Source: Hyphomonas sediminis
GTDB taxonomy: Bacteria; Pseudomonadota; Alphaproteobacteria; Caulobacterales; Hyphomonadaceae
NCBI RefSeq assembly: GCF_019679475.1
Contig: NZ_JAIEZP010000001.1
Span: 2,356,001 to 2,420,000, forward strand
Length of the DNA: 64,000 bases
Reading direction: 5' to 3'
Of this stretch, positions 11,101 to 18,803 are shown piece after piece. A model generated the notes under the pieces. The model worked only from the letters and a program-made list of their open reading frames with translations. It was not told where the DNA came from and did not search any database. Numbering within the stretch: position 1 is the first letter of the stretch; every line of letters starts with the position of its first letter. A program made the translations under genes and the position numbers.

Positions 11101-11530
11101 GACTATCTCCGATCCGACTGGTGAACTGGAGATGATGGTCTTCAATGAGGGGCTTCAGCAATATGGTGACCTGCTTCAGCCGGGAAGGGCTGTCGCGATC
11201 ACCGTTTCCGCCAAAATTAATGGTGAAGAGTTGCGTCTGAACCTGGACCGGGCGGTGGAGCTAGAGGCTGCCCGCCTGTCGAAGCCTTCCAATTCGCTGA
11301 TGGTGCGGCTCGGGCCAGATGCTAACCCGGCCGACCTGGCGGGCGTCGTTCACCGTCTGGAGCAGGTTACAGATGGGGAACGCGGAGTCATCTACGTCGA
11401 AATGATCCTTCCGGATGGCCGGCTTGTCATGATGCGCTTGCCGCAGACTTATACGATAGGCCTGCGCGCGCAGCGGGCTTTGAAGGAAATTCCGGGCGTG
11501 GAAAAGGTGGACCTACGCGAAGCTGCCTGA
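8108..11530 (+). CDS. dnaE: DNA polymerase III alpha subunit
   Basis: This is the replicative polymerase, about 1140 residues. It has an N-terminal PHP domain, the catalytic Pol III core (GPGRGSGAGSLVAW near residue 358, PDFDVDFCQERRGE near 397 carrying the catalytic aspartates), the helix-hairpin-helix region (VYALGAIKGVG near 815) and a C-terminal OB fold. I prefer GTG 8108, preceded by GAGGG at good spacing and giving the family-like N-terminus MSQTVFIHLAV; ATG 8081 in frame is the alternative. The PHP motif usually HxH reads HLAVRS, so one metal-binding histidine is replaced by Arg. Intrinsic PHP exonuclease activity is therefore unlikely, in line with species that use a separate DnaQ. 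Confidence 0.96.
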   Translation: MSQTVFIHLAVRSSYSLLESMITPSDLAKWCKQHEMPALAVTDRNCLFGALELSTKLSDYGIQPIMACCFDVTDGTPKSEPFRLSVYAQNEVGYKRLMFLSSSAYLEADDGVPRLHKKHILENTEGLILFTGGAQGEIARHILKGRMADARTELSTLAAAYPGRCYVEVTRHGTQDEIKVEPGLIELAYDLELPLIATHDARFMKPDDVTAHDAMMCIANGQYLGQDDRKRVEPDQYLKSADEMVALFDDLPEAIANTQEVATRCAVRAETRKPILPNFSKEGRSEAEELAYQARQGLEQRMAEADRLYADREKYIERLDYELSIIERMGFPGYFLIVSDFIKWAKENGIPVGPGRGSGAGSLVAWVLLITDLDPLRFDLLFERFLNPERVSMPDFDVDFCQERRGEVIRYVREKYGADSVAMIITFGTLQAKAVVRDVGRVMQMPYGQVDRLAKLIPFNPAKPPTLDEAIAAEPKFDEEIAADPRVGELIDTARALEGMYRNAGTHAAGVVIGDRPLVELVPLYNDPRADLPATQFNMKYAEMAGLVKFDFLGLKTLTVIDRALNFIRRDGKDVGPAWRSMDDPETFELMASGETLGVFQLEGAGMRDTLRRVRPNNIEDLIAIISLYRPGPMENIPVYVQGKEDPASVRYQHPDLKPVLEATYGVPVYQEQVMRMAQEIAGYSLGEADLLRRAMGKKKLEEMIAQRKRFVEGAAANKGMKDNLANEIFDTMEKFAGYGFNKSHAAAYALIGYHTGFLKCHYPKEFLAASMSLDIGNTDKLAAFFQEAKRLHIPVLAPDINNSESDFDVNDQGIVYALGAIKGVGIEAMRHVVGIRAENGRFKDLYDLAERVDPKHVNKKALESLARSGALDHLESNRARVFGAVPLIAQYCVSQAEDRNGGQGGLFGEAEPALRPEFPAAKPWTGQQKLDEEFKSIGFYFSGHPLDDVLTAIDRDRVTLAMEVQDRAADGKPLEMIGIVRSRNDKPSRNGGKFAFLTISDPTGELEMMVFNEGLQQYGDLLQPGRAVAITVSAKINGEELRLNLDRAVELEAARLSKPSNSLMVRLGPDANPADLAGVVHRLEQVTDGERGVIYVEMILPDGRLVMMRLPQTYTIGLRAQRALKEIPGVEKVDLREAA

Positions 11531-11668
11531 AACTACAGCGTTTTGGGGCTTGCTGTTCCGCCCGAATTGGGTATACGGCGCGCATTCTAAACCATGTCGC
11601 GGGTGCATCCGGTGCGACGGGATTTCCCGTAGTTCCCCCTGCGACGGCCAACCGGATGGAGAAAATCG

Positions 11669-12460
11669 ATGGCCCTTCCTGACTTCTCGATGCGTCAGCT
11701 GCTCGAAGCTGGTGTTCACTTTGGTCACCAGACCCACCGCTGGAACCCCCGCATGAAGCCGTACATCTACGGCGAGCGTTCCGGCATCCACATCATGGAC
11801 CTTTCGCACACCGTTCCGTCGCTGCACCAAGCGCTGGTTTTTGTGCGTGACACCGTCGCCAAAGGCGGCCGTATCCTTTTCGTAGGCACCAAGCGTCAGG
11901 CCCAGGACCCGGTTGCAGAAGCGGCTCAACGCTGCGCGCAATACTACATGAACCACCGCTGGCTCGGCGGCACGCTGACCAACTGGTCGACCGTTTCCAA
12001 CTCGATCAAGCAACTGCGCGAACTCAACTCGATGTTCGAAAGCGGCGGCGGTTCGGGCCTCACGAAAAAAGAGCTGCTGGACCTTCAGCGCCGCCGTGAA
12101 AAGCTCCAGAAGTCCCTCGGCGGTATCGCCGACATGGGCGGCCTGCCGTCTGCGATCATCGTGATCGACACGAACAAAGAAGCCATTGCGGTCCAAGAAG
12201 CTCGCAAGCTCGGTATTCCTGTCGTTGCTGTGCTCGACACGAACTGCGATCCGGCCGATGCCGACTACGGCTTCCCGGGCAACGACGATGCGGCACGTGC
12301 GATTTCGCTGTACTGCAACCTCTTTGCTGATGCCGTTCTGGACGGTCTGGCGGAGTCCACAGCCGGCCTCGGTGTGGACCTCGGTGCTTCTGCCGACGTG
12401 GCGGCACTGGCCGAAGCCGATGTCAAAATCGCTGATGAAGAAGCTGCGGGCGAAGCCTGA
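11669..12460 (+). CDS. rpsB: 30S ribosomal protein S2
   Basis: S2 is a 263-residue component of the small ribosomal subunit. It shows the family N-terminus [17 protein letters not shown] and the [11 protein letters not shown] motif near residue 95. A GGAG-type ribosome-binding site precedes the ATG. The 138-base leader after dnaE has inverted repeats (ACGGG/CCCGT at 11617-11630 and GTCGC/GCGAC around 11596-11618) and a weak promoter-like TTGCTG N16 TATACG. S2 is known to autoregulate rpsB-tsf in other bacteria; whether this leader does so here is a guess. It is cotranscribed with tsf, ending at a terminator at 13441-13480. Confidence 0.97.
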   Translation: MALPDFSMRQLLEAGVHFGHQTHRWNPRMKPYIYGERSGIHIMDLSHTVPSLHQALVFVRDTVAKGGRILFVGTKRQAQDPVAEAAQRCAQYYMNHRWLGGTLTNWSTVSNSIKQLRELNSMFESGGGSGLTKKELLDLQRRREKLQKSLGGIADMGGLPSAIIVIDTNKEAIAVQEARKLGIPVVAVLDTNCDPADADYGFPGNDDAARAISLYCNLFADAVLDGLAESTAGLGVDLGASADVAALAEADVKIADEEAAGEA

Positions 12461-12498
12461 TAGCCCGCCCGGCTAACTCAAGATGAAGGAACAATCTC

Positions 12499-13404
12499 AT
12501 GGCTGAGATTACTGCTGCACTTGTGAAAGAACTGCGCGAAAAAACCGGCGCAGGAATGATGGACGCAAAGAAAGCGCTCGTCGAAAACGATGGTGATCAA
12601 GCTGCTGCTATCGAATGGCTCCGCGCAAAGGGGCTTTCGAAAGCCGCTAAAAAGTCTGATCGTGCTGCTGCTGAAGGCCTCGTTGCCGTCAAGGTTTCTG
12701 CCGACGGTAAGTCTGGAGCCATCGTTGAGCTGAACGCTGAAACGGACTTTGTTGCTCGCAACGAGATCTTCCAGAAGTCGCTGGTTGGCATCGTGGACGC
12801 GGCGCTGTCTACCGATGGTTCTGTTGCTGCTGTTTCGGGCACTGCCTCCCCGGATGGTGAAGGCACTGTGGACGACCTGATCAAGCGCATGATCGCAACG
12901 ATTGGTGAAAACATGACCCTCCGCCGTGCAGCCAAGCTGACGGCTGAAGGCGCTGTGGCCGCTTATGTGCACAACGCAGCTGGCCCCGGCATGGGTAAAG
13001 TCGGCGTTCTCGTCGCGCTGGAAGGCTCGGGCGACCTGGAAGATGCCGGTCGCAAGGTTGCGATGCACATTGCTGCAACGTCGCCGGCAGCCGCTACCAC
13101 GGATGAGCTGGACCCCACGCTGATCGAATCGGAGAAGCGCGTTCTCACCGAACAGGCCCGTGAAAGCGGTAAACCGGACGCCGTGATCGAAAAGATGATC
13201 GTTGGCCGGATGCAGAAGTTCTACAAGGAAGTTGTCCTTGTTGAGCAGCCCTTCATCATGGACTCCGACAAGACGGTTGGTGAATTCCTGAAAGAGCAAG
13301 GTGCTACGCTGAAAGGCTTTGTGCACTACAAGCTCGGCGAAGGCGTTGAGAAAGCTGCGGATAACTTCGCCGACGAGGTTGCCGCTCTCACAAAAGGCGC
13401 CTGA
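12499..13404 (+). CDS. tsf: Translation elongation factor Ts
   Basis: EF-Ts is the nucleotide exchange factor for EF-Tu. The 301-residue protein begins [20 protein letters not shown], with the MDAKKAL continuation, and carries the [11 protein letters not shown]-Tu-contacting motif near residue 80, plus two core subdomains. A GAAGGAA ribosome-binding site precedes it, 38 bases after rpsB. A strong rho-independent terminator follows, which separates the rpsB-tsf unit from pyrH. Confidence 0.97.
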   Translation: MAEITAALVKELREKTGAGMMDAKKALVENDGDQAAAIEWLRAKGLSKAAKKSDRAAAEGLVAVKVSADGKSGAIVELNAETDFVARNEIFQKSLVGIVDAALSTDGSVAAVSGTASPDGEGTVDDLIKRMIATIGENMTLRRAAKLTAEGAVAAYVHNAAGPGMGKVGVLVALEGSGDLEDAGRKVAMHIAATSPAAATTDELDPTLIESEKRVLTEQARESGKPDAVIEKMIVGRMQKFYKEVVLVEQPFIMDSDKTVGEFLKEQGATLKGFVHYKLGEGVEKAADNFADEVAALTKGA

Positions 13405-13440
13405 TCGGGCTTGCCTTTCCGCCCGTGAGGGGCTTTGAAC

Positions 13441-13480
13441 AATCCCGGCTGCCCCTTTGGAGTGGCCGGGATTATTTTAT
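13441..13480 (+). terminator. Rho-independent terminator after rpsB-tsf
   Basis: There is a perfect 9-bp stem AATCCCGGC (13441-13449) / GCCGGGATT (13465-13473) with a 15-base loop, followed by the T-rich tail ATTTTAT. It lies 36 bases after the tsf stop and before the pyrH start at 13516, so it ends the ribosomal protein unit. pyrH then needs its own promoter or read-through. Confidence 0.85.
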
Positions 13481-13515
13481 CCAGCGCTCAGAATACAAGG
13501 GATTGGGGTGTTCGT

Positions 13516-14271
13516 ATGCCGTCCGGCGAGCCTGAAACTAGCAATTTGAAATACCGCCGCGTTTTGCTGAAACTGTCCGGCGAAGCGCTCATGGGAAGCG
13601 GTCAATTCGGAATCGATATCCCGACGTGCGAGAAGTTCGCCAAGGCCATCGCGGGTGCACGTGAAGCTGGTGCCGAAATCTGCCTGGTGATCGGCGGTGG
13701 GAATATATTCCGCGGTGTCGCAGGCGCTGCCAAAGGCATGGAGAGAGCGCAGGCCGACTCCATGGGCATGCTCGCAACAGTAATGAACGCCCTGGCGATG
13801 CAGAGCGTCCTTGAAAGCCTTGGTGTGCCGACGCGGGTTCAATCCGCTATCAATATGGATGCGATCTGTGAGCCTTACATTCGCCGCCGGGCGCAGCGGC
13901 ATATGGAAAAAGGGCGCGTGGTTATCTTCGCTGCCGGGATTGGCAATCCGTTCTTTACTACGGACACTGGCGCAGCGCTTCGCGCGATCGAGATGAATTG
14001 TGATGCCCTGCTGAAGGGCACGCAGGTCGATGGCGTCTACACCGCCGATCCCAAGCTCGACTCAACAGCGACGCGCTATAATCAGGTGGCCTACCAAGAG
14101 CTTCTCGCAAAAGATCTCCGCGTTATGGATTCTTCCGCAGTAAGCCTAATGCGCGACAATAACATTCCGATCGTCGTTTTCTCGCTGAAAGAGGAAGGAT
14201 CACTGCTGAATGTCCTTTACGGACGTGGCACATCTACGACGATTAGCAACAAGGGAGCAGACAACCCATGA
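13516..14271 (+). CDS. pyrH: Uridylate kinase
   Basis: PyrH phosphorylates UMP to UDP for nucleotide synthesis and is a hexameric amino-acid-kinase-fold enzyme in bacteria. The 251-residue protein shows [15 protein letters not shown] near the N-terminus, the [10 protein letters not shown] glycine loop near residue 57 and the [12 protein letters not shown] segment near 140. The start ATG 13516 lies just after a GGGGTG ribosome-binding site; an in-frame opening at 13435 would run through the tsf terminator and is not credible. The stop overlaps the frr ATG (ATGA), as expected for the conserved pyrH-frr pair. Confidence 0.96.
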   Translation: MPSGEPETSNLKYRRVLLKLSGEALMGSGQFGIDIPTCEKFAKAIAGAREAGAEICLVIGGGNIFRGVAGAAKGMERAQADSMGMLATVMNALAMQSVLESLGVPTRVQSAINMDAICEPYIRRRAQRHMEKGRVVIFAAGIGNPFFTTDTGAALRAIEMNCDALLKGTQVDGVYTADPKLDSTATRYNQVAYQELLAKDLRVMDSSAVSLMRDNNIPIVVFSLKEEGSLLNVLYGRGTSTTISNKGADNP

Positions 14272-14822
14272 GCTATAGCAAGCAGGATCTCGAGCGGCGG
14301 ATGGAAGGTGCACTCGCGTCTTTGGCATCAGAGTTCGCTGGGCTTCGTACTGGCCGCGCTTCGGTCAATCTGCTCGATACGATTCAGGTGTCGGCGTATG
14401 GTGGTGTCGTTCCGCTGAACCAGGTCGCGTCTGTAACCGTAACGGATACGCGAATGCTGTCCGTGAACGTCTGGGACAAGACGGTCGTTGGCGCCGTCGA
14501 TCGTGCGATCCGTGAGTCCGGGCTCGGGCTGAACCCGGTGATGGATGGCCAGAACCTCCGGATACCGATCCCGCCGCTGAACGAAGAGCGCCGCGTCGAG
14601 CTGACCAAGATTGCTGGCAAGTATGCAGAAGCCGCGCGCGTGGCGGTCCGCAACGTTCGCCGCGACGGAATGGACGCGTTGAAGAAGGCAGAGAAGGACG
14701 GGGAGATCAGCGAAGATTCGCATCGCGGCCTCTCCGAAGAAGTTCAGAAGGTGACTGATCTGTATGTGAAGCGCGTCGATGAGGCGCTGAAAGCCAAAGA
14801 AGCGGAGATCATGCAGGTTTAA
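14268..14822 (+). CDS. frr: Ribosome recycling factor
   Basis: RRF splits post-termination ribosomes together with EF-G. The 184-residue length and the segments [33 protein letters not shown] and [19 protein letters not shown] are canonical. The ATG overlaps pyrH by four bases and the TAA shares its last base with the uppS ATG, so pyrH-frr-uppS form a translationally coupled set. Confidence 0.97.
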   Translation: MSYSKQDLERRMEGALASLASEFAGLRTGRASVNLLDTIQVSAYGGVVPLNQVASVTVTDTRMLSVNVWDKTVVGAVDRAIRESGLGLNPVMDGQNLRIPIPPLNEERRVELTKIAGKYAEAARVAVRNVRRDGMDALKKAEKDGEISEDSHRGLSEEVQKVTDLYVKRVDEALKAKEAEIMQV

Positions 14823-15580
14823 TGGTGCGGGCGGCCGTCCCTTCTGACTTGGTGCCAGCAGGCCCTCAGCCTGCTGCCCCCCGCCATGTTGCGATAATCA
14901 TGGATGGGAATGGTCGCTGGGCGACATCCCGCAGCCTACCGCGCACTGCAGGCCACGAGCGGGGCGTTGAAGCGCTCCGCAGGACGGTAGAAGCTGCCGG
15001 TGACCTTGGCATAGAATACTTGACCGTCTTTTCCTTCTCGACAGAAAACTGGCGCAGGCCGGCGTCAGAAGTGAACATGCTGTTCGGTCTGTTAAAAGCG
15101 TATGTTCAGCGGGACCTTGCGCGCCTTAAGAATGAGGGGGTCCGAATCCGCGTAATCGGTGTGCGGGATGGCTTGCCGCCAGATGTCGCCGAGCTGGTAC
15201 AGAAATCCGAGGCTGAGACACGCGAGAACCACAAATTCAACCTGACCATTGCGTTCAACTATGGTGCCAGGGACGAAATCTTGCGCGCCGCCCAAGCGTA
15301 CGCTCGGGATGTGAAGGCGGGCGTTCGGGACGAGCAGATCACTGAAGCGGGCTTCCAGGAATATCTTGATACGCACGGAATTCCTGATCCCGATCTCCTG
15401 ATCCGGACGAGCGGTGAATTCCGCATTAGCAATTTCCTCCTTTGGCAGGCGGCTTATTCGGAGCTTTTGTTTTTTGACGTGCTCTGGCCAGATTTTGGCA
15501 AGGCACACCTTGAGGAGGCGTTGCGCCGTTATGCAGAGCGCGAACGGCGCTATGGTGCTGTCGCGCCAGGAGCTGGCTGA
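14822..15580 (+). CDS. uppS: Undecaprenyl diphosphate synthase
   Basis: This cis-prenyltransferase makes the C55 lipid carrier for peptidoglycan and O-antigen. IMDGNGRWA (about residue 26, catalytic Asp) and RTSGEFRISNFLLWQ (about residue 196) are signature motifs. At 252 residues it is the usual length, with a short polar N-terminal extension. It overlaps frr by one base and cdsA by one base, opening the envelope part of the cluster. Confidence 0.96.
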   Translation: MVRAAVPSDLVPAGPQPAAPRHVAIIMDGNGRWATSRSLPRTAGHERGVEALRRTVEAAGDLGIEYLTVFSFSTENWRRPASEVNMLFGLLKAYVQRDLARLKNEGVRIRVIGVRDGLPPDVAELVQKSEAETRENHKFNLTIAFNYGARDEILRAAQAYARDVKAGVRDEQITEAGFQEYLDTHGIPDPDLLIRTSGEFRISNFLLWQAAYSELLFFDVLWPDFGKAHLEEALRRYAERERRYGAVAPGAG

Positions 15581-16398
15581 TGGGTGACTGGACGCCTGCC
15601 GAGAGGCGGTTTTCTGAACTTCCCGTCCGATTGGCGTCCGCACTGCTGCTTATTCCGATGGCCTTGGGCGCGGTTTGGATGGGCGGCGGTTGGTTGGCGG
15701 CTGCCTGCGCGGTTTTTGCAGGCATAATGATACTTGAATGGTGCGCAATGAGCGCTGCACCCAATGGCAAATTGCTCGCGCTTCTGGGGGGCGCTTTTGC
15801 CGCGTCATTCCCGTTTGGTGATTACCATATTACCCTATTGATCGGAACGACTGCGTTCGCCCTAGCAGTTTCCGGTGCGCGCAACGGCTTTAAATCCCGG
15901 CTGGTTGCAGGATTCGGCGTCCTTTACGTTTTCAGCATGGTTGCTGGGCTTTATTTGCTTCGGGAGGGGCCTTGGGAAGGCCGGAATGCTGCACTTTATT
16001 TCATGTCCTTTGTCTGGGCATCGGACGCCGCTGCGTATTTCACGGGTAGGGCGGTTGGTGGGCCAAAGCTTTTACCCAAGGAAAGCCCCAACAAGACTTG
16101 GAGTGGTGCAATTGGCGCTGTCATAGCGTGCGCCATATGTGGTTACTTCGCTGCGGGAATCGAAGGCGCTCAACTTGGCGCCTGGATTGCATGTGGCATT
16201 GCCATTTCGATTGTAGCGCAGGCGGGTGACTTGTTCGAAAGCGGTTTGAAGCGTCGTTTCAAGGTCAAGGATTCCGGGCGAATTTTGCCCGGCCATGGCG
16301 GCCTATTGGACCGGGTGGATGGTTTGGGCGCCGTCAGTGTCTTTGGAGCGGTCGCTCTTTACTGCGTTCCGGATTTCGCTGGATCTTTGGGACTTTAA
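15580..16398 (+). CDS. cdsA: Phosphatidate cytidylyltransferase
   Basis: CdsA makes CDP-diacylglycerol, the precursor of membrane phospholipids. It has 272 residues and about seven to eight hydrophobic segments. The family signature appears near residue 213: GDLFESGLKRRFKVKD followed by PGHGGLLDRVD, containing the metal-binding acidic residues. It sits between uppS and dxr as in many alphaproteobacteria, overlapping uppS by one base. Confidence 0.96.
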   Translation: MGDWTPAERRFSELPVRLASALLLIPMALGAVWMGGGWLAAACAVFAGIMILEWCAMSAAPNGKLLALLGGAFAASFPFGDYHITLLIGTTAFALAVSGARNGFKSRLVAGFGVLYVFSMVAGLYLLREGPWEGRNAALYFMSFVWASDAAAYFTGRAVGGPKLLPKESPNKTWSGAIGAVIACAICGYFAAGIEGAQLGAWIACGIAISIVAQAGDLFESGLKRRFKVKDSGRILPGHGGLLDRVDGLGAVSVFGAVALYCVPDFAGSLGL

Positions 16399-16404
16399 TG
16401 GTCC

Positions 16405-17598
16405 ATGACGCGGAGTGTATCCATATTCGGATCTACAGGATCGATCGGGCGCTCAGCTATTGAGGTCATCCAGCACGCCAATGAGCTTGCTGAAGGCACA
16501 TTCAGGATTGCCGCTCTGGCTGCCGGTCGGGACATAGAGGGACTTGCTGAGCAGGCCCGGCTGGTGAAGCCGGATGTCGCGGTCATTGCTGATGAAACAC
16601 TCAAGTCAGACCTGTCAGACCTGTTGGCAGGCACCGGCATTGAAATCGCCGCCGGTGACGCGGCCCTAAATGAAGTCGCTGCACGGCCATGCGATCGTTT
16701 TTTAGCGGCCATCGTTGGGGAGGCTGGCTTAGGATCTACCTTGTCAGCTATTCGCGCGGGCAATGACATTGCGATTGCAAACAAGGAAAGCATTGTTTGC
16801 GGCGGACCTTTGATGCTCGCCGAAGCGCAGCGGTCAGGCGCGCGTATTTTGCCTGTGGATTCAGAGCATAGCGCTATTTTCCAGTGCATCGGTGATGGCA
16901 AACAACTCGAACGCCTGACAATTACGGCGTCAGGGGGGCCGTTTCGGGAATGGTCTTTGGAACAGATGGCGACCGCGACGCCAGCTCAGGCAGCAGCGCA
17001 TCCTGTCTGGTCGATGGGCATCAAGAATTCGATCGATAGCGCGACTCTCATGAACAAGGCGCTGGAGTTCATCGAAGCGGCCGTCCTCTTCGACATTCCG
17101 GCGTCCGAGATTGAGGTTCTGGTTCATCCTCAGTCAATCATTCATGGAATGGCGCATTTTGCCGATGGGTCGGTTATCGCGCAGCTTGGCTCGCCGGATA
17201 TGAAAACGCCGATCTCCTTTGCCCTGGGGTGGCCTGAAAGAGTTACTACAGCAGTTGATCGGCTTGATTTGGCGGCGCTCGGTAGGCTGGAGTTTGCTGC
17301 AGTAGACGAGTCGCGCTTCCGTTCAATAACGCTTGCGCGCCGCGCCATGCAGGAGGGGCCGGGCGCGCGGGTGATATTAAATTGCGCTAATGAAGCGGCG
17401 GTATCCGCTTTTGTCGCGGGTAAATGCGGGTTTTTGGACATTCCCCAATCTGTGGAAGCCGCATTGGAGTGCTTTTCATCGGGTAATTTTGCCTCTAGCA
17501 AATGCGAGACGCTTGAAGAGATAGCAGAATTAAGCCGATACGGACGGTTCCTTGTGTCCGACTGGCTTAGCAGCGCCCATAGCCGGGCAGGAGGATGA
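16405..17598 (+). CDS. dxr: 1-deoxy-D-xylulose 5-phosphate reductoisomerase
   Basis: Dxr carries out the second step of the MEP isoprenoid pathway. The 397-residue protein opens with the NADPH-binding GSTGSIGRSAIEVIQ, has the substrate loop TASGGPFRE near residue 175 and the metal-binding VDSEHSAIFQ near 152. It starts six bases after cdsA and ends four bases before rseP. Its product feeds, through IPP/DMAPP, the polyprenyl synthesis finished by UppS upstream. Confidence 0.97.
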   Translation: MTRSVSIFGSTGSIGRSAIEVIQHANELAEGTFRIAALAAGRDIEGLAEQARLVKPDVAVIADETLKSDLSDLLAGTGIEIAAGDAALNEVAARPCDRFLAAIVGEAGLGSTLSAIRAGNDIAIANKESIVCGGPLMLAEAQRSGARILPVDSEHSAIFQCIGDGKQLERLTITASGGPFREWSLEQMATATPAQAAAHPVWSMGIKNSIDSATLMNKALEFIEAAVLFDIPASEIEVLVHPQSIIHGMAHFADGSVIAQLGSPDMKTPISFALGWPERVTTAVDRLDLAALGRLEFAAVDESRFRSITLARRAMQEGPGARVILNCANEAAVSAFVAGKCGFLDIPQSVEAALECFSSGNFASSKCETLEEIAELSRYGRFLVSDWLSSAHSRAGG

Positions 17599-17602
17599 TC
17601 GT

Positions 17603-18766
17603 ATGGATCAGATTCTGAGCCAGGGGCCGCTCTTTATAATTTGCCTAGTGTTCATGATGGGCATCGTGGTCGTCGTTCACGAGTTCGGACACTATCTCGC
17701 CGCGCGGCTTTATGGTGTTGCCATTGAATCGTTTGCAGTCGGCTTTGGGAAGCCAATGGCCGAGATTCGCGACAAACGCGGAACGCGCTGGCGGGTCAAC
17801 TGGGTGCCGCTCGGTGGATTTGTGAGCTTTCTGCCCGCGTCTGCTCGCGACGCCAATGATCAATATGCCAGTGTGATCGGCAAATCGTTTGACGACCTAA
17901 AGCCGTTTCCCAAAATCGTGGTGAGCCTTGCGGGACCTTTCGCCAATTTTGTGCTGGCGACCTTGGTGTTCGCGCTCGCATTCGGTGTGTTCGGCTCGCC
18001 CAAATACGAGGTGCTGGTTACTTCTGTCGCTGACGATATGCCTGCTAAAGAAGCCGGCTTGATGCCGGGCGACATCATTCGTCAAATCGACGGAAGAAAT
18101 ATTCTAAGCGGCGGCGACGCGACGATGCTGATTCTCGTTAGCCCAAATCGCGCGATGAATTTTCAGATCGAACGGGGTGAGGCTCTGATGGAGCTATCCG
18201 TCACGCCGCGTGAAATTGTGCGTCCGAACGAGTTTGGGCAAGTTGTGCCGCAGAGTACTGCGGGCTTTTCGCTCGCGCATTCGAAATTTATCGAACGGGT
18301 GCGTTATGGACCGATTGGTGCTGTAGTTGCTGGCACGGCGCAGACCGGTCGAACCATAGACCAAACGGTTAAAATGCTTAGCCGCATCGTGACCGGGAAT
18401 ATGTCAGTGCACGCGATGTCCGGTCCAGTCGGTGTAGGGGATATTTCGCGGCGCGTCGTCAACCGCATCATGGAACAGCAGGAGCTCACGGCTTGGCAGA
18501 AAACCGAGCAGCTATTCTGGATGCTCCTCAGCGTCTGCGCTGCCGTATCTGTCGGCGTGGGTTTCTTTAACCTGCTGCCGCTGCCTGTACTTGATGGCGG
18601 CCGTGTGGTGTTTCATGCATACGAAGCGTTCACTGGGTCAAAGTTACCCAGCCAAGTGGAGGCCTTCGCTTTGAGGGCTAGCGTGTTTTTGCTGCTGCTG
18701 ATGGTGGTGGTTATCACCTGGGGAGATGTGCTTGAAACAGGCTTGTTTGGACGGGGAGGTGGCTGA
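17603..18766 (+). CDS. rseP: Site-2 intramembrane zinc metalloprotease
   Basis: This inner-membrane protease of the RseP/RIP family cleaves transmembrane anti-sigma factors and signal-peptide remnants. It is 387 residues from ATG 17603, which has a GGAGG ribosome-binding site; the frame opening at 17552 lies inside dxr. The zinc motif VVHEFGHYLAAR is in the first helix, a PDZ domain lies around residues 130-220, and the second metal motif LLPLPVLDGGRVVFH is near residue 328. As elsewhere it directly precedes bamA. Confidence 0.96.
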   Translation: MDQILSQGPLFIICLVFMMGIVVVVHEFGHYLAARLYGVAIESFAVGFGKPMAEIRDKRGTRWRVNWVPLGGFVSFLPASARDANDQYASVIGKSFDDLKPFPKIVVSLAGPFANFVLATLVFALAFGVFGSPKYEVLVTSVADDMPAKEAGLMPGDIIRQIDGRNILSGGDATMLILVSPNRAMNFQIERGEALMELSVTPREIVRPNEFGQVVPQSTAGFSLAHSKFIERVRYGPIGAVVAGTAQTGRTIDQTVKMLSRIVTGNMSVHAMSGPVGVGDISRRVVNRIMEQQELTAWQKTEQLFWMLLSVCAAVSVGVGFFNLLPLPVLDGGRVVFHAYEAFTGSKLPSQVEAFALRASVFLLLLMVVVITWGDVLETGLFGRGGG

Positions 18767-18803
18767 CCGCGGGTCAGCTCGTTACAAGAGAGTGATATCC
18801 AGA

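Noticed and set aside
13435-13515. N-terminal extension of PyrH
   Set aside because: It would be encoded by the tsf terminator hairpin; ATG 13516 has a proper ribosome-binding site.
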